A DNA stretch of 64,000 nucleotides from Bacteroidota bacterium (GCA_947452905.1 CANGEP010000001.1:248001-312000); one strand, 5' to 3'. Positions 9,250 through 19,038 are shown, counted from the first letter of the stretch. Made by a program: numbers and translations. The notes: generated by a model from the sequence alone, not told the origin.

Positions 9250-10246
9250 GGCTAGCAGTATCGGCTAGTGGTTTTACTAAAGGCATGGATTTGTCTTTTT
9301 TGCCAAAAACAGAAACATTAATATATCGCTTGGGATGAACTTTAATATCATCTACTAAAGTATTGATGCTTTTAATTGTTGATTGTAAGCCATCATACAT
9401 TGCTTTGTCATTCAGTACTTTAGCGGCGGTTCCATCGCCCGTGTTTAATTTTTGCAAAGTAATGGTAATTTGCGCTACTGCTTCTTGAATCGTTTTTATG
9501 GTTTTTGTTAGATCTACCTCCTTTATAGCTTTTGTGCCACTATCTAAATTGTCAATAATATTATTAATTTTTTTATTGTTCTCGTTTAAGTTTTTTGTGA
9601 AACTGTTTATATTATCGGCTGTTTGAGCAATGGATCCATTTTGTTTATCTAACATGAGTTGAATAGCAGCCATCGATTTATTTAAGTTCTCAGTGGTAGC
9701 CGCAAGATTAGTGAGTACCACCTGAATGTTTTCTTTGTTTTTATCGTTAAGCACTACATTAATATTGGTAAGAACTTGCTCCAAAGCAGTTATTGTTTTT
9801 TTAGTTTGTTCTCCTAATGGTGATAATGTATTCATTAAATCACCCAATAAACTTGCTGCAGGAGCAGTTTTAATAGTATCACCTGATTTAAAATAATCTT
9901 TAGCGTCTCCTAAAACCACACTAATGCTATTGGTGCCTAACGGATTATCTTGAATAGTAGCAACTGAGTTTTTTGGAATTTTATAACTATCATTTAATTT
10001 AATAGCTACCACAATTTGAGATAAATTGGGATTTTCATTTTCGATTTCAAAAACAGTACCTACTTGAAAACCATTTACAAATACTGGATTGGAAACAATT
10101 AATCCCTTGGTATCGGTGTATTTTGCGTAAATGAAATTGCCTGATTTGAATATTGTTTTTCCTCTTAGGAAATTAAATCCTAGAATAATTAAAGTTATAG
10201 CGATAACTGTTAAAGCGCCTACCTTGGTTTCATTGGATACCTTCAT
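9242..10246 (-). CDS. MlaD/MCE domain protein
   Basis: Single N-terminal TM, MCE domain (DTKGLIVSNPVFVNGFQVGTV), long helical C-terminus. Confidence 0.9.
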   Translation of the reverse strand: MKVSNETKVGALTVIAITLIILGFNFLRGKTIFKSGNFIYAKYTDTKGLIVSNPVFVNGFQVGTVFEIENENPNLSQIVVAIKLNDSYKIPKNSVATIQDNPLGTNSISVVLGDAKDYFKSGDTIKTAPAASLLGDLMNTLSPLGEQTKKTITALEQVLTNINVVLNDKNKENIQVVLTNLAATTENLNKSMAAIQLMLDKQNGSIAQTADNINSFTKNLNENNKKINNIIDNLDSGTKAIKEVDLTKTIKTIQEAVAQITITLQKLNTGDGTAAKVLNDKAMYDGLQSTIKSINTLVDDIKVHPKRYINVSVFGKKDKSMPLVKPLADTASHE

Positions 10247-10271
10247 CTTATAAATTTACAAAAACTTCCGC

Positions 10272-11207
10272 TTAATTAGCGTTGGTCTTAATTTGGTTTT
10301 CTAAAGAGTTTTTATATCTTTTAATTGATTTTGTAATTACTTCGCAAATTTGATCCTGGCCTTCTTCACTATTTAAATAATCTTCATCTTCTGGATTAGA
10401 AATAAATCCTGTTTCTACTAACACAGCTGGCATTTGGACTGCTGCCAATACCCAAATACCTTTTTGTCTTTGTTTGGCTTCTCTACTTAAGCGCCCAGCC
10501 GATTTAAATTCTTCTTCTATAGTTAAAGCCAAACTAGCAGCTCTTTGAAAATATTGTTGGGTAAGTAAACTTATCATCATTGATCGAGTAGGATCGGCTG
10601 CTTCAATTTCTTTAATTTGTTTTTCAGATACCGAATCTAGTTTTTCTACTACATCATCTACCGCTTCACCTGCCATATCTTTTCTTTGATCAGATTTAAC
10701 AACATTATAAATAAATGTTTCTGTGCCTCTAGCTGTAGAAGGGGTATAGGTAACTTTATACAAAGGCACTTGTCGTGTTACTTTCCTTTTTTTCCCATTC
10801 TTTTTTACCGTATAGGTTTTATTTGTATGCCCTACAATTTCTCTGCTTCTGCTAGGATCTGCCGAATTGGTATGAATACAAATGAATAAATCACCTTTGG
10901 CAGCATTGGCAATTTTTGCTTTCTCCACCACTGAATTAAATATATCGGTGGTTCTGGTTAAAACAACTTCAACATCTGGGATGGACTCTCTTATAAAGTC
11001 GGCTAATTTGGTTGAAATGGCTAAAGAAACAGCCGCTTCGGTAGAATATCTGCCATTTGCCCCTGGATCTGTTCCGCCATGTCCTGGATCAATAATGATC
11101 CTTTTTAGGGTTTTGGGATTGTTTTGAGCATATAAGCCATTGAACTCCCCTATAAAAAGGGAAAATAAGGTTAAAGTAAATGCTAAAATCAGTCTATTTT
11201 GCTTCAT
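10272..11207 (-). CDS. N-acetylmuramoyl-L-alanine amidase (Amidase_3)
   Basis: IIIDPGHGGTDPGANG, ICIHTNSADP, AVLVETGFISNPEDEDYL. Confidence 0.95.
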   Translation of the reverse strand: MKQNRLILAFTLTLFSLFIGEFNGLYAQNNPKTLKRIIIDPGHGGTDPGANGRYSTEAAVSLAISTKLADFIRESIPDVEVVLTRTTDIFNSVVEKAKIANAAKGDLFICIHTNSADPSRSREIVGHTNKTYTVKKNGKKRKVTRQVPLYKVTYTPSTARGTETFIYNVVKSDQRKDMAGEAVDDVVEKLDSVSEKQIKEIEAADPTRSMMISLLTQQYFQRAASLALTIEEEFKSAGRLSREAKQRQKGIWVLAAVQMPAVLVETGFISNPEDEDYLNSEEGQDQICEVITKSIKRYKNSLENQIKTNAN

Positions 11208-11234
11208 AATCAGTTCCTTAATGCTGTTTTAGTT

Positions 11235-11242
11235 TATTTTTG
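11235..11242 (+). promoter_or_regulatory. -7 box TATTTTTG upstream of LptD-like gene
   Basis: TAnnTTTG then cagct then GTG at 11248. Confidence 0.5.
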
Positions 11243-11247
11243 CAGCT

Positions 11248-13887
11248 GTGATAACTATCAGATACAAAAATAACGTAAAATCGCAGCCTTCTATTGTAAA
11301 ATTGGGGATTTTACTATTATTAACAATTGTTTTATCTGCATTACAACCCCTTAAAGCTCAAGTAAATAAACAAATACTCCCGCTTAAAGACAGCACAACA
11401 GCAAAAACGGATTCAACTAAAAAATCAATTAGGATGTCTAAAGACAGTTTAGACGCCACTGTAAATTATAATGCCGCCGATTCTGGGGTTATGAATATTA
11501 CTACCAAAGAGTTCTTTTTATACGGCAATGCCAAAACCGTTTATAAAACCTCGGAATTAGAAGCCGCCAACATTGTTTACGATCAAAATAGTCAAAATAT
11601 TAGGGCTTATGGGGCAAAAGATACTACTGGGAGTCCACTAAGTAATCCTAGGTTTAAAGAAGGCTCCTCCGTATCGGTGAACGATTCAATCTTTTTTAAC
11701 ATGAAATCCGGAAAGGGTTTAACCAGAAACTCCAATTTTCAAGAAGGTGAAATATATGTGAGTGCTAATACCATGAAAAAAGTAAGCAAAGACGAAGCAT
11801 TTGCATGGAAAGCTAAATTTACCACCTGTAATTTAGATGAGCCTCATTTTGCTTTTAGAACCAACAAGATGAAAATTATTACTGACAAAATTGGTGTATC
11901 TGGCCCAGCCTTTCCTGAATTTGAAGGAGTGCCTGTTCCCATTGGTATACCTTTTGGCATTTTCCCTTTAACCAGAGGTCGACATTCAGGATTTATGGCA
12001 CCTGCTTTTTCGACAAGTGAAGATTTTGGATTAGGATTTGAGGGTTTGGGATATTATAAAGTACTGAGTGATAATTTTGACGCTACTTTGCGTTCAAACA
12101 TTTATTCTTATGGTGGATGGTCTGCAAATGTTAGCACTAAATATATTTTGAGATACAAGTACATTGGGAATTTCAACTTAAGCTTACAAAGCACAAGAAT
12201 TCTAAATCGAAATACAGCTATTCTTGATGAATATACAGGGAGTAAAACATTTATGATTAATTGGAGTCATTCCATGGACGCTAGAGCCCTTCCTGGAACT
12301 AGCTTTTCGGCTAATGTTAATTTCGGAAGTACTAAATACAATAGATCCTTATTAAATAATCCTTACCAAAATTTTCAAAACCAAATTAGTTCATCCATCT
12401 CTTACAACAAGTCATGGAATAATAAATATAATTTATCGGTAAACTTAAATCACAACCAAAATAACAATTTAGGGTTAGTGAACATGAATTTGCCCAATAT
12501 TAATTTTAATGCTTTAACAATTTATCCATTCCAATCAAAAGATCAAATTGGGGCAGGAAAGTGGTATGAAAAAATTGGTATAGGGTATAATGGATCCATT
12601 CAAAACCAATTTTCTTTTTACGATTCAGCCTTTAATTTTAATAAATTATTAGACACCATGCAATGGGGGGCTACACATAGTATTCCCATAACTCTTTCAT
12701 TACCTTCATTGGGCCCAATAACGGTATCACCTTCTGTTTCTTTTGAAGAAAGATGGTTTGGCCAATCTTATTTTTTACATTGGAATGACAAAACAAAAAA
12801 AGTAGATACTACTATTTCAAGAGGTTTTTATAGAGCCCCTCATATGTCCTTTAGTATTGGAACAGCCTCCAGAATATTTGGTACTTATAAGTTTAAAAGT
12901 GACTACATAAATGCCATCAGACATGAAATAAGACCCAATATTAGCCTTAATTACACGCCCGATTTAGCATCCTCTTATCATTATACTGCGCAAGTTGATT
13001 CTACAGGAAGAAGATATCGTTTTTCAAGATACGAGGGAGGAGGAATGGGGGGTGGTTATTCAGAAGGTAATTTTGGGGGGATGAGTTTTGGTGTCGATAA
13101 TTTATTGGAGATGAAAGTGAAGGATAAAAAAGACACTTCAGAACTGAGTTTTAAGAAAGTAAAATTAATTGAAGGCTTTGGCTTTAATTCAAATTTTAAT
13201 TTTTTAGCAGATAGTTTTCAATTAGGAAATTTTAATTTTTACGCACGCACTAATTTATTTGATCGATTCAATATTAGTTCCACCTTCACAGTGGATCCTT
13301 ATGCCACAGATAAACAAGGCTATAGAATTAATAAACTAAACATTGATCCTACTAAATTAAATTTTGGACATATTTCCTCGGGAGGGGTTTCCTTATCTAC
13401 CTCATTTAAAAGTAAGTCTAAGAACGAAGCAGAGTCTAAGAAAAAAGAAATTCCTTTGGACCCTTTCATGACTCCAGATGAACAGCAAAGACAATTGCAA
13501 TATGTAAAAGCAAATCCAGCCGAGTTTACCGACTTTAATATACCTTGGACATTAAATGTTTCTTATTCTTTTAACTTTACTAGAATTTTAAAGCCAGATT
13601 TCTCTGGTTATAAAACGCAAACCTATTCTACTTTAAATTTTAACGGCGATTTTAGCTTAACTCCAAAATGGAAAATTGGAGCCACTGGGTATGTAGATGT
13701 AGCTAAAGGGAGTATACAACAAATGAGTATGTTTGTTACTAGGGAGATGCATTGTTGGCAAATGGCTATAAATGTAACTCCAATTGGTTTATACAAATCA
13801 TTTAGCATTACACTAAATCCAAAATCAGGTATACTTAGAGATTTAAAAATTAACCGTTCAAGAACTTTCTCTTCGAGTACTTATTAA
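11248..13887 (+). CDS. LptD-like outer-membrane LPS assembly protein
   Basis: Signal peptide, OstA-like N-terminal region, large beta-barrel, divergent from the amidase/MlaD/OstA genes. Confidence 0.85.
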   Translation: MITIRYKNNVKSQPSIVKLGILLLLTIVLSALQPLKAQVNKQILPLKDSTTAKTDSTKKSIRMSKDSLDATVNYNAADSGVMNITTKEFFLYGNAKTVYKTSELEAANIVYDQNSQNIRAYGAKDTTGSPLSNPRFKEGSSVSVNDSIFFNMKSGKGLTRNSNFQEGEIYVSANTMKKVSKDEAFAWKAKFTTCNLDEPHFAFRTNKMKIITDKIGVSGPAFPEFEGVPVPIGIPFGIFPLTRGRHSGFMAPAFSTSEDFGLGFEGLGYYKVLSDNFDATLRSNIYSYGGWSANVSTKYILRYKYIGNFNLSLQSTRILNRNTAILDEYTGSKTFMINWSHSMDARALPGTSFSANVNFGSTKYNRSLLNNPYQNFQNQISSSISYNKSWNNKYNLSVNLNHNQNNNLGLVNMNLPNINFNALTIYPFQSKDQIGAGKWYEKIGIGYNGSIQNQFSFYDSAFNFNKLLDTMQWGATHSIPITLSLPSLGPITVSPSVSFEERWFGQSYFLHWNDKTKKVDTTISRGFYRAPHMSFSIGTASRIFGTYKFKSDYINAIRHEIRPNISLNYTPDLASSYHYTAQVDSTGRRYRFSRYEGGGMGGGYSEGNFGGMSFGVDNLLEMKVKDKKDTSELSFKKVKLIEGFGFNSNFNFLADSFQLGNFNFYARTNLFDRFNISSTFTVDPYATDKQGYRINKLNIDPTKLNFGHISSGGVSLSTSFKSKSKNEAESKKKEIPLDPFMTPDEQQRQLQYVKANPAEFTDFNIPWTLNVSYSFNFTRILKPDFSGYKTQTYSTLNFNGDFSLTPKWKIGATGYVDVAKGSIQQMSMFVTREMHCWQMAINVTPIGLYKSFSITLNPKSGILRDLKINRSRTFSSSTY

Positions 13888-13888
13888 T

Positions 13889-14629
13889 TTATTTTGGATT
13901 GTTAGCCGCATAATAGTTGGCCATTACTTCATATACTTTTTCTTTTAAACTGCGTTGTGTTTCTCCTTCTGGAAAAATAGCAGGTAGTATATGCATATCA
14001 ATTTTGCCAGGTCTAAAATACATGGCGGGGCTTGCAGGTAAAATCTTTTTTGTATTTAAAAGAATTACGGGCACTATAGGTTTTTGAGTATCAATTGAAA
14101 GTTTAAAAGCACCATCATAAAAAGATTTCAAGGGTGCCGATGATTTATTTCTGGTGCCTTCAGGATAAATCATCATGTCTAATCCTTGGCTTAATACTTT
14201 TTTCATGGCCTCGTAACTTTGTCTTCTACTTTTATCGTTTTTTCGATCTACCATCACTGTTCCCATCGAGTACAACCAACCAAAAATGGGTACATAGTAG
14301 AAAGATTTTTTAGCAATGGTGCGATTGGCTCTAGGTAAAAAAGGAAAACTAACAGGGATATCAATTAAACTATTGTGATTACATACAACAATGGCATTGT
14401 CTAAACCTGTAAAAACTTCTTTACCTTTTACACTAAACCTGCAAAAGGATAATATTAAAAAGGATCCCATCCAGGCTTGTGATACCCTACGATGCCATCT
14501 TGTAGCATAAGGCTCTGGTAAGAAGGCGCAGAATACATAAAACCACATAAATATAAACATGGTTCCTGCAAACATTAACAATGCCCATGTAGCTAAAGTT
14601 CTTGCAACTAAGTTTTTTATCAATTTCAT
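13889..14629 (-). CDS. plsC: 1-acyl-sn-glycerol-3-phosphate acyltransferase
   Basis: VVCNHNSLIDIP (HxxxxD), YPEGTRNKS. Confidence 0.93.
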   Translation of the reverse strand: MKLIKNLVARTLATWALLMFAGTMFIFMWFYVFCAFLPEPYATRWHRRVSQAWMGSFLILSFCRFSVKGKEVFTGLDNAIVVCNHNSLIDIPVSFPFLPRANRTIAKKSFYYVPIFGWLYSMGTVMVDRKNDKSRRQSYEAMKKVLSQGLDMMIYPEGTRNKSSAPLKSFYDGAFKLSIDTQKPIVPVILLNTKKILPASPAMYFRPGKIDMHILPAIFPEGETQRSLKEKVYEVMANYYAANNPK

Positions 14630-15297
14630 AGCATCCAGTCAATCGGGGTTAAGTGATGTTGTCTTAAATATTCATTAGTAGCACTAAAATGTTTACAACC
14701 AAAAAATCCATTGTAAGCACTTAAGGGGGAGGGGTGCGCTGCTTTTAATATTTTATGTTTTGTAGCATCAATAAATATTTGTTTCTGTGCTGCGAAATTA
14801 CCCCATAATATAAATACAATATTATTTTTTTCTCTAGAAATAGTTTGAATTACATCATCAGTAAAATCCATCCACCCAATTTTGGAATGACTGGCTGGTT
14901 CATTAGCTCTTACACTTAAGGCGGCATTGAGTAGCAAAACACCTTGTTGAGCCCATTTTGTTAGGTTGCCCGTATTGGGCATAGCCATGCCTATATCTTT
15001 ATTTAGTTCCTTGTAAATATTCATTAAAGAGGGAGGAATTTTTACCCCCTCCGGTACCGAAAAACTTAATCCCATGGCCTGACCTGGATTATGGTATGGG
15101 TCTTGACCTAATATAACCACTTTAAGTTGGTCATAAGGAGTTTGTTCAAATGCGTTAAACAATAAACTTCCTTTGGGGTAGATGATTCTTCCGAGTGCTT
15201 TCTCTGTTTTAAGATGTGCAGTTATTTGTGAGAAATAAGGTTTATCAAATAAGGGGGCTAAGGCTTTTTTCCAGCCAGCTTCAATTTTTACCTCCAT
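14626..15297 (-). CDS. ung: uracil-DNA glycosylase
   Basis: VVILGQDPYHNPGQAMGLSFSV, AAHPSPLSAYNGFFGCKHFS. Confidence 0.98.
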   Translation of the reverse strand: MEVKIEAGWKKALAPLFDKPYFSQITAHLKTEKALGRIIYPKGSLLFNAFEQTPYDQLKVVILGQDPYHNPGQAMGLSFSVPEGVKIPPSLMNIYKELNKDIGMAMPNTGNLTKWAQQGVLLLNAALSVRANEPASHSKIGWMDFTDDVIQTISREKNNIVFILWGNFAAQKQIFIDATKHKILKAAHPSPLSAYNGFFGCKHFSATNEYLRQHHLTPIDWML

Positions 15298-16286
15298 TAT
15301 TCAATATTTAAATTGGATAGCTTGAAATATTGTTTGCTTAATGTATAACTCAATCGAAGCATCTTAGTTATATTGGAAAGCTTTTCCATATCTATTATCA
15401 ATCTCTTTCTTTCCACATTGGTCAAGTCTGGTAATTGATTTTCTTTGTTTTTTAAATGCCCTAAATTGTCAAGGGCAATTATACCTAATGCAGGAAGTAA
15501 ACTTAGTTTGGTACTAAAAATTTGTTTTTTAGTATCGGGGAAGGGTAGTTCCTTAATAGAATTAAATACAGTAGAAATTTGTTGGGTAAATAATTTTTCT
15601 ATGAAGGTAAAATCTAAATTGGCATTGGCAAATGTGTGAATTTGTTCTTGTAAATCGTCATAAATATCATACAAGTCATCTACCATTTGAATTAAACTTC
15701 CTATCTCATACCAGCATTGTTCTATTTTCTCCGAAGGAGGTAAGCTTACAAAATAACTACAAACTTTTGCACTATATCCACCTTTTCTTAGTGTTATATC
15801 AACTATTTCATCCATGCTTATACTAGCCTGAAATTGTTTGGTAGAATCTTTTTGAGCATTATGCAAGGCTAAGAAAGTTTGAAAATAAGCAGCTGAATTA
15901 GTAGCACGCTCTAGCAATTTTTTATGCACTTCCATCAACACCATTTCATTAAAATTTTGAGGATTAGCCTTTGATGGATTTTCAAATAATCTATTAAGTT
16001 CTTCAAAACTTAATTGTTGGGTGTCCAAAATTTCATCGTAAACATAGGAAGCTATATAAAATAAAGTGTTGCTGTATTTTTCTTCGGTATTGGTATTACG
16101 ACCAATTAATTGTGCAAATGAGTCATTTAATACAATTTGTTGTAATGTTTGGTATTTAATGATGCCTTTAAAAGCTGCTGGAGAAAAATGCCCATTAAAC
16201 TTTTGCTCAAAACTATATAATATCTTTTTTGCTGTTTTTTTAGATGAATTTGCACTCAGATATACCTTTGTAATTAAAGCAATCAT
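15297..16286 (-). CDS. class 1 isoprenoid biosynthesis enzyme-like protein
   Basis: All-alpha; DEILD and QMVDDLYDIYDD Asp-rich motifs; ORF 15297..16313, start at internal Met (16286) more plausible. Confidence 0.65.
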   Translation of the reverse strand: MIALITKVYLSANSSKKTAKKILYSFEQKFNGHFSPAAFKGIIKYQTLQQIVLNDSFAQLIGRNTNTEEKYSNTLFYIASYVYDEILDTQQLSFEELNRLFENPSKANPQNFNEMVLMEVHKKLLERATNSAAYFQTFLALHNAQKDSTKQFQASISMDEIVDITLRKGGYSAKVCSYFVSLPPSEKIEQCWYEIGSLIQMVDDLYDIYDDLQEQIHTFANANLDFTFIEKLFTQQISTVFNSIKELPFPDTKKQIFSTKLSLLPALGIIALDNLGHLKNKENQLPDLTNVERKRLIIDMEKLSNITKMLRLSYTLSKQYFKLSNLNIE

Positions 16287-16366
16287 ATAATACAAATAGT
16301 GGATAATAAACATATAAACGAATTTATAATATTAATCTGGTTTTGCAACAAAGAGAGGAATATGGA

Positions 16367-16459
16367 TTACCTCAAACAGGATTACCTCACTTCGTTCGGT
16401 GATCCTTTTACCTCAAACAGGATTACCTCACTTCGTTCGGTGATCCTTTTACCTCAAAC
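16367..16459. repeat. 41-bp direct tandem repeat, two full units plus an 11-nt partial
   Basis: TTACCTCAAACAGGATTACCTCACTTCGTTCGGTGATCCTT at 16367-16407 and 16408-16448, then TTACCTCAAAC; each unit can fold as GGATTACC…GGTGATCC. Confidence 0.9.
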
Positions 16460-16498
16460 TTACCCAAAGCCTCTCCACTAATCGCTTCGCGATTTGTG

Positions 16499-16563
16499 GG
16501 CTTTTATCATTCTCATCTGTTTACGAAAGCAAGCTTTCGACACAGCTTCGAACGATAAAAGCC
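16499..16563. repeat. 10-bp inverted repeat GGCTTTTATC/GATAAAAGCC enclosing a CGAAAGC/GCTTTCG palindrome
   Basis: Arms 16499-16508 and 16554-16563; inner arms 16524-16530 and 16533-16539. Confidence 0.75.
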
Positions 16564-16585
16564 TGTCACTTTTGTGACAGGCTTT
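16558..16585 (-). terminator. intrinsic terminator downstream of tRNA-Arg
   Basis: AAAGCCTGTCAC-TTTT-GTGACAGGCTTT perfect 12-bp stem; on - strand followed by TTTT. Confidence 0.85.
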
Positions 16586-16586
16586 G

Positions 16587-16660
16587 TGATTCGGATTGGA
16601 TTCGAACCAATGACCTACTGCTTAGAAGGCAGTTGCTCTATCCAGCTGAGCTACCGAACC
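16587..16660 (-). tRNA. tRNA-Arg (anticodon TCT)
   Basis: rc GGTTCGGTAGCTCAGCTGGATAGAGCAACTGCCTTCTAAGCAGTAGGTCATTGGTTCGAATCCAATCCGAATCA folds as a cloverleaf. Confidence 0.95.
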
Positions 16661-16733
16661 GTGAACTCCAATTGGAGGTGCAAAATAAAGCAAATTTGGG
16701 CTTAAAACAAAGAAAATAACACTATAAATCAGG

Positions 16734-17453
16734 CTATTCCATCAAATCACGGATTACCACACTTGCTACTGTACACCCAAACATCGCAGGCATATAGGAA
16801 AGGGTTCCAATGATAGACTTTTTAGGAAAAGCTTTCTCTGTAACTATAATTTTATCTTGGTCTGCTTTTTCGGGACTAAAAACTACTTTTAATCCTTTTT
16901 TAATTCCTAAGTTTTGTAAACGCTTTCTTACATACCTGGCCAAATTACATACATAGGTTTTAGAAATATCTGTTACCTTGATTTGTGATGGATCTACTTT
17001 GCCACCAGCACCCATGGAACTTACTATTTTTATATCTCGATCTAAACACTTCTTTATCAAAAATACTTTTGATGATAATGTATCAATACAATCAACAACA
17101 TAATCCCACCTTTCTGCAGCTAATATATTTTCCGTAATTTCCTCTTTAATATAAATTTCTTTCACCGTTAACTTCAAATCCGGATTTATATCCAATAATC
17201 TTTTTGATAATACTTGAGCTTTGGCCATATCCACCGTGGAATGAAGGGCTTGAATTTGCCTGTTTATATTACTAGCGTCCACGCGGTCATTATCCACAAT
17301 AGTTATTTTTCCAATGCCAGCTCTAACCATCATTTCGGCACATATGGCACCAACACCACCAAGTCCAATGACCAATACATTCTTAGCTCTTAATTTTTCT
17401 AATTTCTCAGCACCTAACATTAATTCGGTTCTACTCATCCAATAAGGTATCAT
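16734..17453 (-). CDS. tcdA: tRNA threonylcarbamoyladenosine dehydratase (ThiF/MoeB family)
   Basis: VLVIGLGGVGAICAEMMVRAGIGKITIVDND, DCIDTLSSKVFLI, MGAGGKVDPS. Confidence 0.9.
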   Translation of the reverse strand: MIPYWMSRTELMLGAEKLEKLRAKNVLVIGLGGVGAICAEMMVRAGIGKITIVDNDRVDASNINRQIQALHSTVDMAKAQVLSKRLLDINPDLKLTVKEIYIKEEITENILAAERWDYVVDCIDTLSSKVFLIKKCLDRDIKIVSSMGAGGKVDPSQIKVTDISKTYVCNLARYVRKRLQNLGIKKGLKVVFSPEKADQDKIIVTEKAFPKKSIIGTLSYMPAMFGCTVASVVIRDLME

Positions 17454-17486
17454 ATCGTATCTTTAATATGTAAAAATGCAAAAACT

Positions 17487-18527
17487 ATGCGTACTTATTC
17501 AATTTTATTCATGATTGGTGTACTAACAATTAATGCAGCTGCGCAAAATTCAATTAAAATTCTCACCGAAAAAAATGGAATTAGTGTAAGAGGCCTTTCG
17601 GTACCCAATAATAAAACCATATGGGCTAGTGGAAGTTCAGGTAGCATAGCAAAATCAGTGGATGGGGGCGAAAATTTTGAATGGCAACAAGTAAAGGGTT
17701 ATGAAAAAAGAGATTTTAGAGCCATACATGCTTTTAATGAAAAAGAGGCCATAATAGTGGCTGTAGCTGCGCCTGCCATTATTCTAAAAACGATAGATGG
17801 GGGTATTAATTGGTATAAAGTATATGAAAACACTGATACTAGTATGTTTTTAGATGCGATACATTTTAAAGACCCTCAAAATGGATTAATTGTAGGGGAC
17901 CCTATAGACAATGAATTTTTTGTTTTAAGAACTACCGATAAAGGAGAACATTGGGAAAGACAAAAAACCGGCTATTTTAAAACGGCAAAAAAAGAGGGAG
18001 AGTCATTTTTTGCTTCTAGTAATTCAAATATCAGCTCTGCTTATGATTTTGAATTATTAGTTTCTGGTGGTAAAGTAAGTAGGTTATGGATAAATGGAAA
18101 AGCACAAGATTTACCCTTAGTGCAAGGAGGAAGTTCTACAGGTGCTAACAGTATAGCGGTATCGCCTAAGCAAAACGCGTTAATTATCGTTGGGGGAGAT
18201 TTTACTAAAGTTCAAGCGGCCGAAAATAATATTGCTGGTTTTATTTTAGTTAAACCCTATAATGATAAACTAATTAACCAAAACAATAGTCTTTGGGACA
18301 TAAACCCTAAATTAGGCAATCCTCATGGCTATAAATCTTCCGTTGTTTTTGTGGATGAAATAACATTAATTGCTTGTGGAACATCTGGGGTGGATTTGTC
18401 TAAGGATGGGGGTAAAAATTGGGATTTAATTTCAACCAATAGTTTTCATGTGGTTCAAAAACAGCCCAATAGTCAATCAGTTATCTTAGCGGGTTCGGGA
18501 GGAAGAATTGCCCTTTTAAATCTTTAA
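17487..18527 (+). CDS. YCF48/BNR-repeat exported beta-propeller protein
   Basis: Signal peptide; repeats KSVDGGENFEWQ, KTIDGGINWYKV, RTTDKGEHWERQ, LSKDGGKNWDLI. Confidence 0.8.
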   Translation: MRTYSILFMIGVLTINAAAQNSIKILTEKNGISVRGLSVPNNKTIWASGSSGSIAKSVDGGENFEWQQVKGYEKRDFRAIHAFNEKEAIIVAVAAPAIILKTIDGGINWYKVYENTDTSMFLDAIHFKDPQNGLIVGDPIDNEFFVLRTTDKGEHWERQKTGYFKTAKKEGESFFASSNSNISSAYDFELLVSGGKVSRLWINGKAQDLPLVQGGSSTGANSIAVSPKQNALIIVGGDFTKVQAAENNIAGFILVKPYNDKLINQNNSLWDINPKLGNPHGYKSSVVFVDEITLIACGTSGVDLSKDGGKNWDLISTNSFHVVQKQPNSQSVILAGSGGRIALLNL

Positions 18528-18607
18528 TAGCCTCTTTTGGGTTACCCAATATAAAAAAACAGATTAAGAGATATAATTTATCTTTTTTAAAGATTACCTT
18601 AGTACAG

Positions 18608-18898
18608 ATGAAAAAATATCAAGCTATAATTTCTTTTGATATGGATGAGGAGTTCATGACTTTAGTGCCTCCACATCGAACCTATATTAATTACTTATTA
18701 AACAAGGGTATTATAGATAGCTATGCAGTAAGCATGGAAACCCAGAATTCCTGGATTACCATAAATGCCAACAGCAAAAAAGAAGTAAAAGAAATACTTG
18801 AAAAATCTCCTTTATCTAAATACTGGACTTATGAGATTGTGGAACTATTTGTCTATGATAGTCAATCTACTAGACTTCCAGCAGTACAATTAAATTAA
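18608..18898 (+). CDS. YciI / muconolactone-isomerase-like small protein
   Basis: 96 aa ferredoxin-like pattern (HRTYINYLLNKGIIDSY…SKKEVKEILEKSPLSKYWTYEIVELF). Confidence 0.6.
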   Translation: MKKYQAIISFDMDEEFMTLVPPHRTYINYLLNKGIIDSYAVSMETQNSWITINANSKKEVKEILEKSPLSKYWTYEIVELFVYDSQSTRLPAVQLN

Positions 18899-18933
18899 TT
18901 ACCCTTTTTTTTGGGAGTTTAAGGTTTGCCCCT

Positions 18934-18941
18934 TATTTTTG
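18934..18941 (+). promoter_or_regulatory. -7 box TATTTTTG upstream of tRNA-Val
   Basis: TAnnTTTG with TTG at 18911-18913 (20-nt spacer). Confidence 0.6.
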
Positions 18942-18960
18942 CACTCCTCAAAAGGGAAAA

Positions 18961-19035
18961 GGGAGCATAGCTCAGTTGGTTTAGAGCATCTGCCTTACAA
19001 GCAGAGGGTCCGCGGTTCGAACCCGTGTGCTCCCA
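18961..19035 (+). tRNA. tRNA-Val (anticodon TAC)
   Basis: GGGAGCATAGCTCAGTTGGTTTAGAGCATCTGCCTTACAAGCAGAGGGTCCGCGGTTCGAACCCGTGTGCTCCCA. Confidence 0.96.
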
Positions 19036-19038
19036 CAT

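Noticed and set aside
16299-16481. 60-aa ORF spanning the 41-bp repeats
   Set aside because: Translation of the tandem repeat; no protein-like features.
16361-16585. CRISPR array
   Set aside because: Units are contiguous 41-bp tandem copies with no variable spacers and no cas genes in the window.
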